From Amphritea pacifica (GTDB lineage: Bacteria; Pseudomonadota; Gammaproteobacteria; Pseudomonadales; Balneatricaceae), in assembly GCF_016924145.1 (NCBI RefSeq), contig NZ_JAFFZO010000004.1:111809-175808 (forward strand): DNA of 64,000 bases, in the 5' to 3' direction. A program made the position numbers and the translations under genes. The notes under the pieces were generated by a model. It was not told the origin of the DNA. It searched no databases and saw only the letters and a list, made by a program, of their open reading frames with translations. Shown one piece after another: positions 35,714 through 43,589 of the stretch; the first letter of the stretch is position 1; every line of letters starts with the position of its first letter.

Positions 35714-36538
35714 ATGCCAAGTTATGAGATCAAAGGCAAAGGGAAGGATACCGGGCGAACGAGAAAGCGTATCTTCACCGCACAAAATGAGGAAGAGGCT
35801 AGGCAACTCGCTGAAGCTGATGGCACGTTGGTAGAAGAAATAACAGAGATTCCGCCAGACCCACCGACGGAAAGACAGCTAGATTATGCAAAAGGCCTCG
35901 GTATTTCTATCCCTTCCAACGCAACAAAGGATGATCTAAGTGATCTTATTTCTCTGAAAGTAGACAGAGACAAGCCATCAACAGAACGACATAAAAAATT
36001 CGGAAGAATGTATGGTCTTGAATTTACAGATTATATTGGGAAGAAATCTCTATTTTGTCGAATTCAAGCCGCATTGGTTGTTCCCGGCCGCGAAAAGGAG
36101 CTTTTGTCATGGTTCACCTTCAGAGTTTATCGAGAACTAGTCGGTGGTTCTGACAACGCACCAATATCAGGGCCTGATGATCCGATAATTGAAGAAATTG
36201 CTAATGAGCTGGCAAGAGATGAAAAAATTATTAAATCAGCTCGCCGCTATGATGGAAGAGAGCTAATTTGGTTTGGGGAATGGACATCACCTGACGGATA
36301 TGTTCATACAGGGGGGAGTAACCGCACCGCGGCATACAAACAAGCTTCTTTATTACTCAAAGAACGCGCAAGATTTCCGGAGAAACCTCAAAAACGTTCG
36401 AGTTCGTCAGTTCAACAAAGAAGCAGGAATACCAACGCCACAAGCGAATCAAAAGGGTGTCTGTCTGTTGTCGTTATTGCGCTCGCAATACCAGCAGCTC
36501 TTCTAACGGTGGCGTGGATTGGAGACTATTTTGCCTAA
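35714..36538 (+). CDS. Unidentified protein with SAP/LEM-like repeats and C-terminal membrane anchor
   Basis: I do not recognise this 274-residue protein. Residues 1-45 look like a small alpha-beta domain (YEIKGKGKDTGRTRKRIF then EEEARQLAEADGTLVEEI). Residues 51-120 hold two similar helical units (TERQLDYAKGLGISIP and TERHKKFGRMYGLEFTDYIG) of SAP/LEM-like appearance. A central domain (about 125-215) is followed by a Ser/Arg/Asn-rich linker and a single C-terminal hydrophobic helix (about 252-270), a tail anchor. The start has GGAG upstream. Its stop codon lies inside attC-like site 2, which marks it as an integron cassette gene. Confidence 0.7.
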   Translation: MPSYEIKGKGKDTGRTRKRIFTAQNEEEARQLAEADGTLVEEITEIPPDPPTERQLDYAKGLGISIPSNATKDDLSDLISLKVDRDKPSTERHKKFGRMYGLEFTDYIGKKSLFCRIQAALVVPGREKELLSWFTFRVYRELVGGSDNAPISGPDDPIIEEIANELARDEKIIKSARRYDGRELIWFGEWTSPDGYVHTGGSNRTAAYKQASLLLKERARFPEKPQKRSSSSVQQRSRNTNATSESKGCLSVVVIALAIPAALLTVAWIGDYFA

Positions 36539-36615
36539 CAAGGCGCTGCTACGGAAAATTTACTCGCTAGCGCTCCTAAATTTTCGCAGAGCACGGCGTC
36601 AAGTGAGATTAGGGG
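36533..36615 (+). other. attC-like recombination site 2
   Basis: GCCTAACAAGGCGCTGC is a textbook R''-L'' end. A central palindrome pairs AAAATTTA (36555-36562) with TAAATTTT (36577-36584). The right end GCACGGCGTCAAGTGAG keeps the GGCGT of L'/R' but lacks GTTRRRY, so it is degraded. The stop codon of the preceding gene lies in the site and the next gene starts about 8-20 nt beyond it. Confidence 0.65.
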
Positions 36616-36622
36616 GCATTGT

Positions 36623-37123
36623 ATGAGAGAGACGAAGGTGCTTACCCGCTACAAGGCTTGGGCAGACGATCTGTTCCTGTCAGCGCTGTCTTTCCTTCCT
36701 GATACAGAGCTTACCGCACCGCGCCCAATCGTCTTTGGGAGCCTGATTCGCACGCTCAGCCACGCCTATCAGATGGATCACGTCTGGAAGTGTCACCTGC
36801 TAGGCAAACCTCACGGCTTAACCACTCGCAATCCCCAGGATTGTCCGGATCTGGCGGAGTTGATTGTAAACCAGCGCTGCATAGATGAGTGGTACGTCAA
36901 CTACGCCGACTCTCTCGCAGAGAGTGAACTGGAGGAGGTTGTTGAGTTTGAGTTTATTGGTGGAGGAACCGGACAAATGAGTCGTCGGGATATCCTGATG
37001 CACGTGGTAAACCATACGACCTACCACCGCGGTCATGCCGCTGGCATTCTCTATCAGCTCGGTGTTTCGCCACCCACGACTGACTTTCCGGTGTTTCTGC
37101 GGGAACGAGATAAAGCGACTTAG
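36623..37123 (+). CDS. DinB/YfiT-family putative metal-binding protein
   Basis: A 166-residue four-helix protein. The start RYKAWADDLFLSALS, the first histidine in LSHAYQMDHVW, and the C-terminal HVVNHTTYHRGHAAGIL are the DinB-superfamily pattern, in which three histidines bind a metal ion. Members are often thiol transferases or hydrolases, but the function of this one is unknown. It begins just after attC-like site 2 and is more GC-rich than the cassettes before it. Confidence 0.85.
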   Translation: MRETKVLTRYKAWADDLFLSALSFLPDTELTAPRPIVFGSLIRTLSHAYQMDHVWKCHLLGKPHGLTTRNPQDCPDLAELIVNQRCIDEWYVNYADSLAESELEEVVEFEFIGGGTGQMSRRDILMHVVNHTTYHRGHAAGILYQLGVSPPTTDFPVFLRERDKAT

Positions 37124-37209
37124 CTTCTGCCGTGCTTACCGGGTTATTGTGTCTGTGAGTGACACTGCACAAGATCACTATCATTAACGGTTATACATAA
37201 AGGGAATTT

Positions 37210-37722
37210 ATGCTCAAGGATATTTATTTTCTTAATAGTCAGGGACTTTCAGAAGAGCTGAAGTCGGGTACATTCTCAGAGATCAGAGCTTTAAAGCACC
37301 TGATTGTTCTTTCAGTACTCGGGGGTTTTACCTTTGAATTTCCGGTAGTGACTGAGTTTTCTGAGACGGAAATAAGTCTATGGAAAAACCTGGGTTCACT
37401 GTTAATGATGATCATTGCAGGTGTTATTACTTACTATGGCGTGTGGCTGACATATCAGGCAAACGAAAAGGGGGACGGTAAAGATTTTTTCTTAAGATTT
37501 ATATCGTTAAGTCTGCCAGTAGGTTTTAAACTTGCTCTCTATTTTTTGCTGACAGGATTAGGTCTGGCTGTCATCTCAGCCCTGTTGATAACAGGTTTAG
37601 GTTCATTTGGCGTGGTAGTGAGTATGCTTGTCATGTTTATCGCAACGACAGCGTTCTATGGTCTTTTCTTCGTTCAGCTAAGAAATCATATAGCCAGAGT
37701 CTCCGGGTATGAAAGCCAATAA
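37210..37722 (+). CDS. Membrane protein of unknown function
   Basis: A 170-residue protein with four hydrophobic segments (about 30-44, 62-82, 103-125, 128-150). No known motif was seen. The N-terminal 28 residues are polar. AAGGGA precedes ATG by 5 nt. It lies in the accessory island between a DinB-family gene and a REP-like palindrome. Confidence 0.6.
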   Translation: MLKDIYFLNSQGLSEELKSGTFSEIRALKHLIVLSVLGGFTFEFPVVTEFSETEISLWKNLGSLLMMIIAGVITYYGVWLTYQANEKGDGKDFFLRFISLSLPVGFKLALYFLLTGLGLAVISALLITGLGSFGVVVSMLVMFIATTAFYGLFFVQLRNHIARVSGYESQ

Positions 37723-37731
37723 TACGTTTGC

Positions 37732-37761
37732 CTTGTTCCCACGCAGGAGCCTAGGAACGAG
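37732..37761. repeat. REP-like palindrome
   Basis: CTTGTTCC and GGAACGAG form an 8-bp arm (one G-T pair) around a 14-nt spacer. CGTTCCCACGC-type palindromes are common dispersed intergenic elements. Confidence 0.45.
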
Positions 37762-37813
37762 CTACCATGTTTCTTCCTTTTAACGAGGCGCTCTGAATCA
37801 AGGAACAGATAAA

Positions 37814-38164
37814 ATGCGTAGAGTCTCTGGAATCGTTTTCCTCTTACTTATATTGTCAGGTTGTAACTTTGAAGTGCCGGGTGCTGATGAAAAATTTGGC
37901 ACACAAAACTTTGTCTCAGCCGTTTCAATTATTGAGTTGCACAAACTGCGAAATGGCGAATATCCAGAAAGCCTGGATGATCTTGAGTTCTTGGGAGACT
38001 GGGATGGCATTTGGTTAACGGCTGTACGTTATGAGAAGAATGGTGGTGGTTACAATTTATACCTTGAGCGAGGCTGGGCAGGGAAACCCAGTCTGGAGTT
38101 TCCTGATAAGTTTAAACACGGGCTGGGTATAAAAGAGACCAACGTAAAGTGGTTGTCACCATAA
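37814..38164 (+). CDS. Small putative lipoprotein
   Basis: A 116-residue protein with lipobox LSGC (Cys17) after a short hydrophobic stretch. The mature part contains VSIIELHKLRNGEYPESLDDL, which resembles the conserved segment after the N-terminal helix in type II secretion pseudopilin (GspG-like) proteins, though no prepilin cleavage site is present. The rest is Gly/Tyr-rich. Function unknown. Confidence 0.6.
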   Translation: MRRVSGIVFLLLILSGCNFEVPGADEKFGTQNFVSAVSIIELHKLRNGEYPESLDDLEFLGDWDGIWLTAVRYEKNGGGYNLYLERGWAGKPSLEFPDKFKHGLGIKETNVKWLSP

Positions 38165-38220
38165 AGGACAATGAGGGGCAGATTTTTGCCCTGACCTTCT
38201 CTCTGGCTTTTCATCCGGAG

Positions 38221-38297
38221 GCCTCTGTGCTCTCTGTGTCCTTAGCATGCCCTCTGTGTCCTCTGTGTCCTTAGCATGCCCTCTGGGTACTGTGGTG
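38221..38297. repeat. Interspersed CTCTGTG repeat, copy A
   Basis: A 20-nt unit CTCTGTGTCCTTAGCATGCC occurs twice (38232-38251 and 38261-38280) and is followed by CCTCTGGGTACTGTGGTGAG. Related sequence is at 54154-54245 and, in part, near 41885-41925. No coding sequence is seen here. Confidence 0.7.
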
Positions 38298-38394
38298 AGA
38301 CGCTTTTTTACCGATCTGGGGACAAAGGATCATGGTCTTCTAACTTTTCCTCGATTCTGGTGCCGCGTATGCTGTAGGCTTTAGCACTTAACAG

Positions 38395-38446
38395 GCACTG
38401 ACGGTAAGCACTGGTGGTAAGCTCTGATGGTAAGCACTGACAGTAA
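38395..38446. repeat. Four tandem 13-bp repeats
   Basis: Four head-to-tail units of consensus GCACTGAYGGTAA (38395, 38408, 38421, 38434) with one to three changes each. They end 27 nt before the start of the next gene and may affect its expression. Confidence 0.8.
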
Positions 38447-38472
38447 ACCCCAATGACGGAGGATAAAAAAGG

Positions 38473-39057
38473 ATGCATAGGATTCAATGTAAATGCGGGG
38501 CGCTGCAAGGCCATATTCAGGGATCGGGAAGCTGCAGTCGGGTTGTCTGTTACTGCGCTGATTGTCGCGCCTTTACAAAGTTTTTAGGCTGCTCCGATGA
38601 GGTGCTGGATGCTCAGGGCGGAAGCGAGATTGTGCAGCTGGCGCAGCCCCGGGTGGTCTTTTCGCAGGGGCAGGAGCACCTTGCTGTGGTTCGGCTGAGT
38701 GAGAAAGGCTTGCTGCGTTGGTATGCCGACTGTTGCAAAACCCCGATTGGAAATACCCTGGCTAATCCAAAGGTTTCGTTTATCGGGCTTATTCGTCCGT
38801 TTCTTGATCAGTCTATGATTGAGAAGGACTTCGGTAGCAGTATCGCGGTCGTCAATGTTGAATCAGCCATTGGCGAACCAAAGCCCGTGCAGAAGGGGCT
38901 TTTTGGCGTTATCTTGCGATTCATCTGGATGGTTTTACCGATGCGTATCAGTGGTCAGTATCGACGTTCTCAACTATTTACTGAGTCAGGTGAGCCTGTT
39001 GTGACGCCGAAGGTACTGACTGCCGAAGAACGTAAAGCCTTGAAAACTGAGATTTAA
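38473..39057 (+). CDS. DUF6151-like/GFA-like zinc protein
   Basis: A 194-residue protein with a zinc-ligand pattern CKCGALQGHI then CYCADCRAF, and a later CCKTP. This resembles the glutathione-dependent formaldehyde-activating (GFA/CENP-V) fold and a family known as DUF6151. The region RFIWMVLPMRISGQYR near 145-165 is hydrophobic-basic. The enzymatic role is unknown. GGAGG lies upstream of ATG. Confidence 0.7.
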   Translation: MHRIQCKCGALQGHIQGSGSCSRVVCYCADCRAFTKFLGCSDEVLDAQGGSEIVQLAQPRVVFSQGQEHLAVVRLSEKGLLRWYADCCKTPIGNTLANPKVSFIGLIRPFLDQSMIEKDFGSSIAVVNVESAIGEPKPVQKGLFGVILRFIWMVLPMRISGQYRRSQLFTESGEPVVTPKVLTAEERKALKTEI

Positions 39058-39205
39058 AGCGAGTTTAGTCGTGCATTCACCGTCTTGATTAAGGGTTTTT
39101 CCTCTGAGCATTGAGATTGGTTGTGGTGACGGCGCTGGGCTGGATTAAATGCACTCTGACAAGCAACAATGCCCCTGATCAGTCTTGATTGGTGTGCTCC
39201 CTCAC

Positions 39206-39257
39206 TAACCGGCGCTCTGCTATTACATCCTGAGGAAACATGGAACTACCTTATGAT
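39206..39257 (+). repeat. Upstream duplicated segment, copy 1
   Basis: These 52 nt match 41157-41208 at 43 positions without gaps. The segment contains a GAGGAAACATGG ribosome-site region. Copy 2 supplies the start of the LysE gene. In copy 1 the equivalent ATG (39254) opens only an 8-residue frame, MIRAGCLD. Confidence 0.75.
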
Positions 39258-39290
39258 CAGAGCCGGATGTCTCGATTAAGAAACCATATT

Positions 39291-39800
39291 ATGAAAAGAG
39301 TTATCACATTTTTGGCACTGACTTCCTGGTTGTCTTCAAGTGCCGTTTTGGCTGCCTGTGATGAGAATATTGCCGAAAGTACACCTTCGTCACGCTTCGT
39401 GCTTAACGGCGCTGAAGCATATGACCCGCAAACGAAACTGACGTGGAACCGTTGCAGTGTGGGTACCACATGGACCAATGACGCCGGTTGCATCGGGGAA
39501 GTAAAGCTTTTGGGACTAGATAAAGCAAAACAGTTCGCACAGGAACTCGGTGGCGGTTGGCGTGTTCCAACGATTGAAGAACTCTATAGTATTGTCGAAC
39601 AGGGATGCTTCAATCCAACGATTAACTCTACTGTGTTTCCTGCCGTAACAAATGTTGGAGAAGGTGCACCTTATTGGAGTGACACCCCGGTTGAGGAGAT
39701 CCCCTCTCTCGTTTACTTCGTTGATTTTATCGATGGTGCAGTAGATGGTCACAGCAAAGGGTTTCCGCTGGCGGTGCGTCTGGTGCGTAGTGAACCGTAG
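39291..39800 (+). CDS. Exported DUF1566-type protein
   Basis: A 169-residue protein with signal peptide MKRVITFLALTSWLSSSAV (cleavage after LAA). The mature part has DPQTKLTWNRCSVG, GGGWRVPTIEELYSIV-like GGWRVPTIEELYS and a final FPLAVRLVRS, the repeated pattern of DUF1566 (Lcl C-terminal) proteins. Four cysteines suggest disulfides. I prefer ATG 39291 for the signal peptide; an in-frame ATG at 39240 has the better ribosome site (GAGGAAAC) and would add 17 residues. Confidence 0.7.
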   Translation: MKRVITFLALTSWLSSSAVLAACDENIAESTPSSRFVLNGAEAYDPQTKLTWNRCSVGTTWTNDAGCIGEVKLLGLDKAKQFAQELGGGWRVPTIEELYSIVEQGCFNPTINSTVFPAVTNVGEGAPYWSDTPVEEIPSLVYFVDFIDGAVDGHSKGFPLAVRLVRSEP

Positions 39801-40059
39801 TCGTTTGTCGATGAGAACGGGGCAGAACCCAACTCTAGTCGCATGCATTAGAAGAAAACAGGACGTAACCGTTATATTCCGTCAGCTCAGCACCTGCCTT
39901 GAAGGAAAATTTCTTAGACAGCTGACTGTTTCAGGTACGAAAGAGGAACATGAGGTGATAAATGCGCAGGTGTATTAAACACAGCCAGGCAATTACATTA
40001 GGGCATCTCGCTTTCGCGTGCTTCCGGTGAATGGTGGCGTTGAAAGTTCAGGTAAACCT

Positions 40060-40563
40060 ATGTGTATTGAACAAGATATAGCCGCGTGGGATGGTAAATC
40101 GAGTGCCGATATTAAGGTTGTCTATGACGCGCACCACTCAGCGGCTGACTTCGCTGACAAAGTTATTGCTCTGTTATTTACCCCCGCTTATGAGAAGGGA
40201 GCCACATGGCTACTGAAGGCATGGCTGGAAGCCGGGAATAGGTTAGAACAATTTCAGATTGCAGAAATATACAGGTCGCTGAACCAGTTGCAGCAGTGGG
40301 AGGGCAAATTGCATCTGCTGCAGTCGATCTCCTTTATGCCAATTGCCGCCACTGAATGTAAATATTTATACGACTTTTTAAGGCACACGCTTACTGATCA
40401 AAATAAGTTCGTAAGGGCGTGGTCATATAATGGTTTTTTTGAGTTAAGCAGACAACATTCAGAATATCTCAATGAAACTAAGCAATTCTTTCAAATGGTC
40501 ATGCGTGATGAAGCGCCTTCAGTAAAGGCCCGGATTCGAAATATTATGAAGACAGGTTTCTAA
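40060..40563 (+). CDS. Unidentified helical (HEAT-like) protein
   Basis: A 167-residue protein, mostly helical with Leu/Ala repeats (WLLKAWLEAGNRLEQFQIAEI, spaced like HEAT helices, and KFVRAWSYNGFFELSRQH). No catalytic motif or signal peptide. ATG 40060 is preferred to an upstream in-frame GTG (40018). It lies in the accessory island. Confidence 0.6.
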   Translation: MCIEQDIAAWDGKSSADIKVVYDAHHSAADFADKVIALLFTPAYEKGATWLLKAWLEAGNRLEQFQIAEIYRSLNQLQQWEGKLHLLQSISFMPIAATECKYLYDFLRHTLTDQNKFVRAWSYNGFFELSRQHSEYLNETKQFFQMVMRDEAPSVKARIRNIMKTGF

Positions 40564-40632
40564 TACAATGCTGCCACGGATAAATCTGTGCTGGGTTTCG
40601 GCTTGCCCCAGCGCATGGTATGAGTGTGATCT

Positions 40633-41010
40633 ATGTATATCCGTTACGAAACGAAACTGACTTTCACAGGAACGGCTCACCGAAAAGGGATATTTGCCGC
40701 AATGGGTGATCTTAAACGGATGGATAATATGTCAGCGGAAGAGCGTCAGTGGTACGTGGCCACTGCCTCATGGTTTAATGAAAACTTAAAAAATCCGGCC
40801 TGTTTTGAAGGGCCTGATCATGAAGCAATCCGGTTTGTTGCGAAAAGTTGGTTTCTCAATGTTCCATCCTTGTTTCTGTCAAAGTCGGTTCAGGTTGTAG
40901 AGCTGTTACGAAAATATGAAATTGACGTTGATGTGCTTACATCAGAGAATCCTGGTGAGGTGATTTACCGGGATGATTTTCAGATCGTTGTTCTTCCAAA
41001 AGAGGGTTAA
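40633..41010 (+). CDS. Unidentified small protein
   Basis: A 125-residue cytoplasmic protein beginning MYIRYETKLTFTGTAHRKG, with two strands, a helical middle (MSAEERQWYVATASWFNENL) and a C-terminal alpha-beta part (VVELLRKYEIDVDVL then IVYRDDFQIVVLP-like ending). No family is recognised. The ribosome site is weak. Confidence 0.5.
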   Translation: MYIRYETKLTFTGTAHRKGIFAAMGDLKRMDNMSAEERQWYVATASWFNENLKNPACFEGPDHEAIRFVAKSWFLNVPSLFLSKSVQVVELLRKYEIDVDVLTSENPGEVIYRDDFQIVVLPKEG

Positions 41011-41156
41011 ACCGGACAGTCCAAAGCAGTTGTTGCTGTTGATCGTTGGGGCTGTCAAAACGTTACGTTAGTTGTTGCCTCCAGTGTGGGGTGCTAAATT
41101 TCGTAAGACGTACAAAGCCCGGAAATATTGATAATTTCAGCTTAGCTTAGCCCCGG

Positions 41157-41208
41157 TAACCGGTACTCAGCTATAACACCCTGAAGAAACATGGAGGTAT
41201 CTTATGAT
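41157..41208 (+). repeat. Upstream duplicated segment, copy 2
   Basis: Matches 39206-39257 at 43 of 52 positions and includes the GGAGG and ATG of the LysE-family gene. Confidence 0.75.
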
Positions 41209-41819
41209 TTCAGTCGAGTTTTTACTCACATCCTTAGTCGTTGTTGTTATGCCTGGTACAGGTGTTTTGTATACCGTAGCGACTGGTCTGTTCGTTGGTA
41301 AGCGCGCCAGTCTGTTCGCCGCGTCAGGCTGCACCCTGGGGATTGTGCCTTCGCTTCTGGCAAGCGTGTTTGGTTTAGCCGCCATTTTTCATACCAGCGT
41401 GCTCGCTTTTCAGGTTGTTAAATATGTCGGTGCGGCGTACCTACTCTATCTTGCCTGGCTCATGTGGCGCTCATCCGCTCCGCTGTCTTTAGGGGGAGAA
41501 AAGCCAGCGGCCGATTTTCTCACTGTGGCTACCAAAGGTTTTCTTATCAATATATTGAACCCTAAGCTGTCTATTTTCTTTCTCGCTTTTCTACCACAGT
41601 TTCTTTCACCGAATGCCGCTCAACCGTTGATTAACATGCTGTTACTGGGGGGGGGTGTTTATGGCGATGACCTTCGCAGTATTTGTTGTCTATGGCGTTA
41701 TGGCCAGCAGCTTCAGCGCATATGTGGTGGGGTCAAAGAAAGCCGGTTTGGCGATCCAGAAACTATTTGCGGGTAGTTTTGCCGCACTAGGGCTTAAGCT
41801 GGCCTTTAGTGAGCGGTGA
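41204..41819 (+). pseudogene. LysE-family exporter, frameshifted at a G9 tract
   Basis: The gene encodes a LysE/RhtB-type amino-acid exporter: MISVEFLLTSLVVVVMPGTG, GKRASLFAASGCTLGIVPS and NILNPKLSIFFLAFLPQF are family hallmarks. At 41647-41655 there are nine G residues. In this phase the frame reads on to a stop at 41776 with unrelated sequence. With eight G it would continue GGVFMAMTFAVFVVYGV to LAFSER and stop at 41817-41819, giving a normal 204 residues. The rest is intact, so this is a recent inactivation, a phase-variable switch, or a sequencing error in the homopolymer. Confidence 0.85.
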
Positions 41820-41991
41820 TCCTGTCATTAAGCCCAACACAACGGGTGAGGTCTGTTTTCCTTGCTAAGCTTTGCTCTTCCCCGGTGCTCTGGGTACGGT
41901 GGTGAACCGCTTTTTAGCGATCAGAGGGCGAAGGGTTAACGCCCTTCAGCGCTTGCACATAGAAATAGACAAAAAACAGGCAGGTATCAAC

Positions 41992-42312
41992 GTGTTAAGA
42001 CTGTTAGGGTTTATCCTGTTTATGGGTGGTTTAGTCACCCTCTTTGATGGCCTGTCTGGCTGGTCGTTTTTGACGTTAATTCTCGGCGCTGTTTTACTCT
42101 TCAGTGTGGAACCTTCTGTCTTGATGCTGGGTTATGGAGTCTTTGCTTTTACTGCGTTCGATGGTTTTTCGAACGGGTTATCTGAACGAACATTTGCAGG
42201 GATGATTATCGGGCTGATATTGATATCGTGGTCCAACCGATCAGGCGCCGGTGAGGGGAGCGGGCTGGATATTGGTAGTGGTGACGGTGGTGATGGCGGC
42301 GGGGGTGACTAG
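41992..42312 (+). CDS. Small membrane protein with Gly/Asp-rich tail
   Basis: About 106 residues from GTG 41992 (AGG 7 nt upstream), starting VLRLLGFILFMGGLVTLFDG. Three hydrophobic segments are followed by a low-complexity end GSGLDIGSGDGGDGGGGD. An earlier ATG (41872) would add 40 residues, partly in repeat-like sequence, and is less likely. Function unknown. Confidence 0.5.
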   Translation: MLRLLGFILFMGGLVTLFDGLSGWSFLTLILGAVLLFSVEPSVLMLGYGVFAFTAFDGFSNGLSERTFAGMIIGLILISWSNRSGAGEGSGLDIGSGDGGDGGGGD

Positions 42313-42399
42313 ATGAGTTTTGAGAGTGGGGGTACGCTTGCTCAAAAAAGGACCCGCTATATTGTATAGAGAGTCCTCTGTGGTAAAAAATGCTTGCCG

Positions 42400-43446
42400 C
42401 TATAACAGCGGAAACTGGCAGTGGATGGCGCCGCTTTCATCCATCTCCGCCAGTTCGCCCTGTAGCTGCTGACACAGTCGTTGCAGATGGTTTCGAAGCT
42501 GTTGCGCCCAGGGGGAAGAGGAGAACACTGGCTGACCATCGGTCAGGGTGACACTGAGACGCAGCTGACCCGGTTGCATAGAGGGTTCGGCGCTAAGTTT
42601 CAGGTCTGCACCGTTGGCCTGCAGCATGGCCAGTTCGATCGCACTGATCAATATCTGTCTGATCCGCACCGGATCGGTATGGATCTGGGCTGGCAGGGCA
42701 TCATCAACCCGGTAATCCAGCAGCCAGCCTTCGTGGCGGCTCTGGGGCAGGAAGGTGGAAAGCATCTCGTCCAACAGTGGTGTTAGTCTGAGTGGTACGG
42801 TTTTCGCCGCATGATCCGTCAGATCCAGAATACCGATGCTGTTTTGTAATCGCTGGTGCTGGGCATGCAGGCCGGTAGCCAGATCTTTAGCCACCGGGTT
42901 CAGATCCATCTGTTGCAGTCTTTGGCTCTGTTTTAGTATTGGCTGAATCTGTTGGTTTAACTGCTGCGTTACTGCTTGCAGCAGTTGGTTGTCCGGGGTA
43001 GCGCTCCGGCTTGGGGCCGCCTGCAGGCGGGCATTTTTGATGTCCCGAAACGAGCGCAGTGCAACCACCACTGACGTTAACAGGCGGGAGGCGGACAGTT
43101 CTGCCTTGCTCAGGTAATCGTTGATATCGTAATTCACAATCACCTGAGATTCGGGGGCGTATCCGGGATGGCCGGTACGCAGAATCACCCTTATATCGCG
43201 GTTGTTGAGCTGGTTACGGATATACTCGACCAGTTGCAACCCTTCGTCATCGTTTTCCATGACGACATCGAGTAGCGCCAGTGCTATATCGGGGTGCTCT
43301 GTTAGTAGTTCCCTGGCCTGGGCACCGCTCATTGCACTGATCAGTTCGATTGGTCGCTGTTCAAATTCATAACCGCGAAAAATCATCCGGGTTATGCCGT
43401 GAATACCTTCTTCGTCGTCGACGACCAGTACTTTCCATGGATTCAT
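42400..43446 (-). CDS. REC-domain protein with degenerate histidine-kinase-like tail
   Basis: A 348-residue protein. Residues 5-130 are a receiver domain (VLVVDDEEGI, phosphoacceptor in LALLDVVMENDDEG near D60, and LRTGHPG). A helical region (165-225) stands where HisKA would be but has no phosphoacceptor His motif. Residues 230-348 resemble a HATPase domain (IHTDPVRIRQILISAIELAML at the N-box position, and the final LQGELAEMDESGAIHCQFPLL), but the N-box Asn and glycine boxes are absent. It is probably an output or pseudokinase module. It follows the AraC fusion gene by 143 nt on the same strand and may be its signalling partner. Confidence 0.75.
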   Translation of the reverse strand: MNPWKVLVVDDEEGIHGITRMIFRGYEFEQRPIELISAMSGAQARELLTEHPDIALALLDVVMENDDEGLQLVEYIRNQLNNRDIRVILRTGHPGYAPESQVIVNYDINDYLSKAELSASRLLTSVVVALRSFRDIKNARLQAAPSRSATPDNQLLQAVTQQLNQQIQPILKQSQRLQQMDLNPVAKDLATGLHAQHQRLQNSIGILDLTDHAAKTVPLRLTPLLDEMLSTFLPQSRHEGWLLDYRVDDALPAQIHTDPVRIRQILISAIELAMLQANGADLKLSAEPSMQPGQLRLSVTLTDGQPVFSSSPWAQQLRNHLQRLCQQLQGELAEMDESGAIHCQFPLL

Positions 43447-43589
43447 AAACTACTACACACCGGTGTTTTGTCAGAGCAGCTATTTTGCCAGTAAATGTTG
43501 CCCGAGTACCAGAAAAAGCGGACGGGGCTTGCTAATTTCATATCCAACGTGTGTCCATTAGTTTTTATTGTCAGGGCTGTGATAATCGA

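Noticed and set aside
38308-38514. Minus-strand frame over the 13-bp repeats
   Set aside because: Its sequence is generated by the tandem repeats and overlaps the start of a better-supported plus-strand gene.
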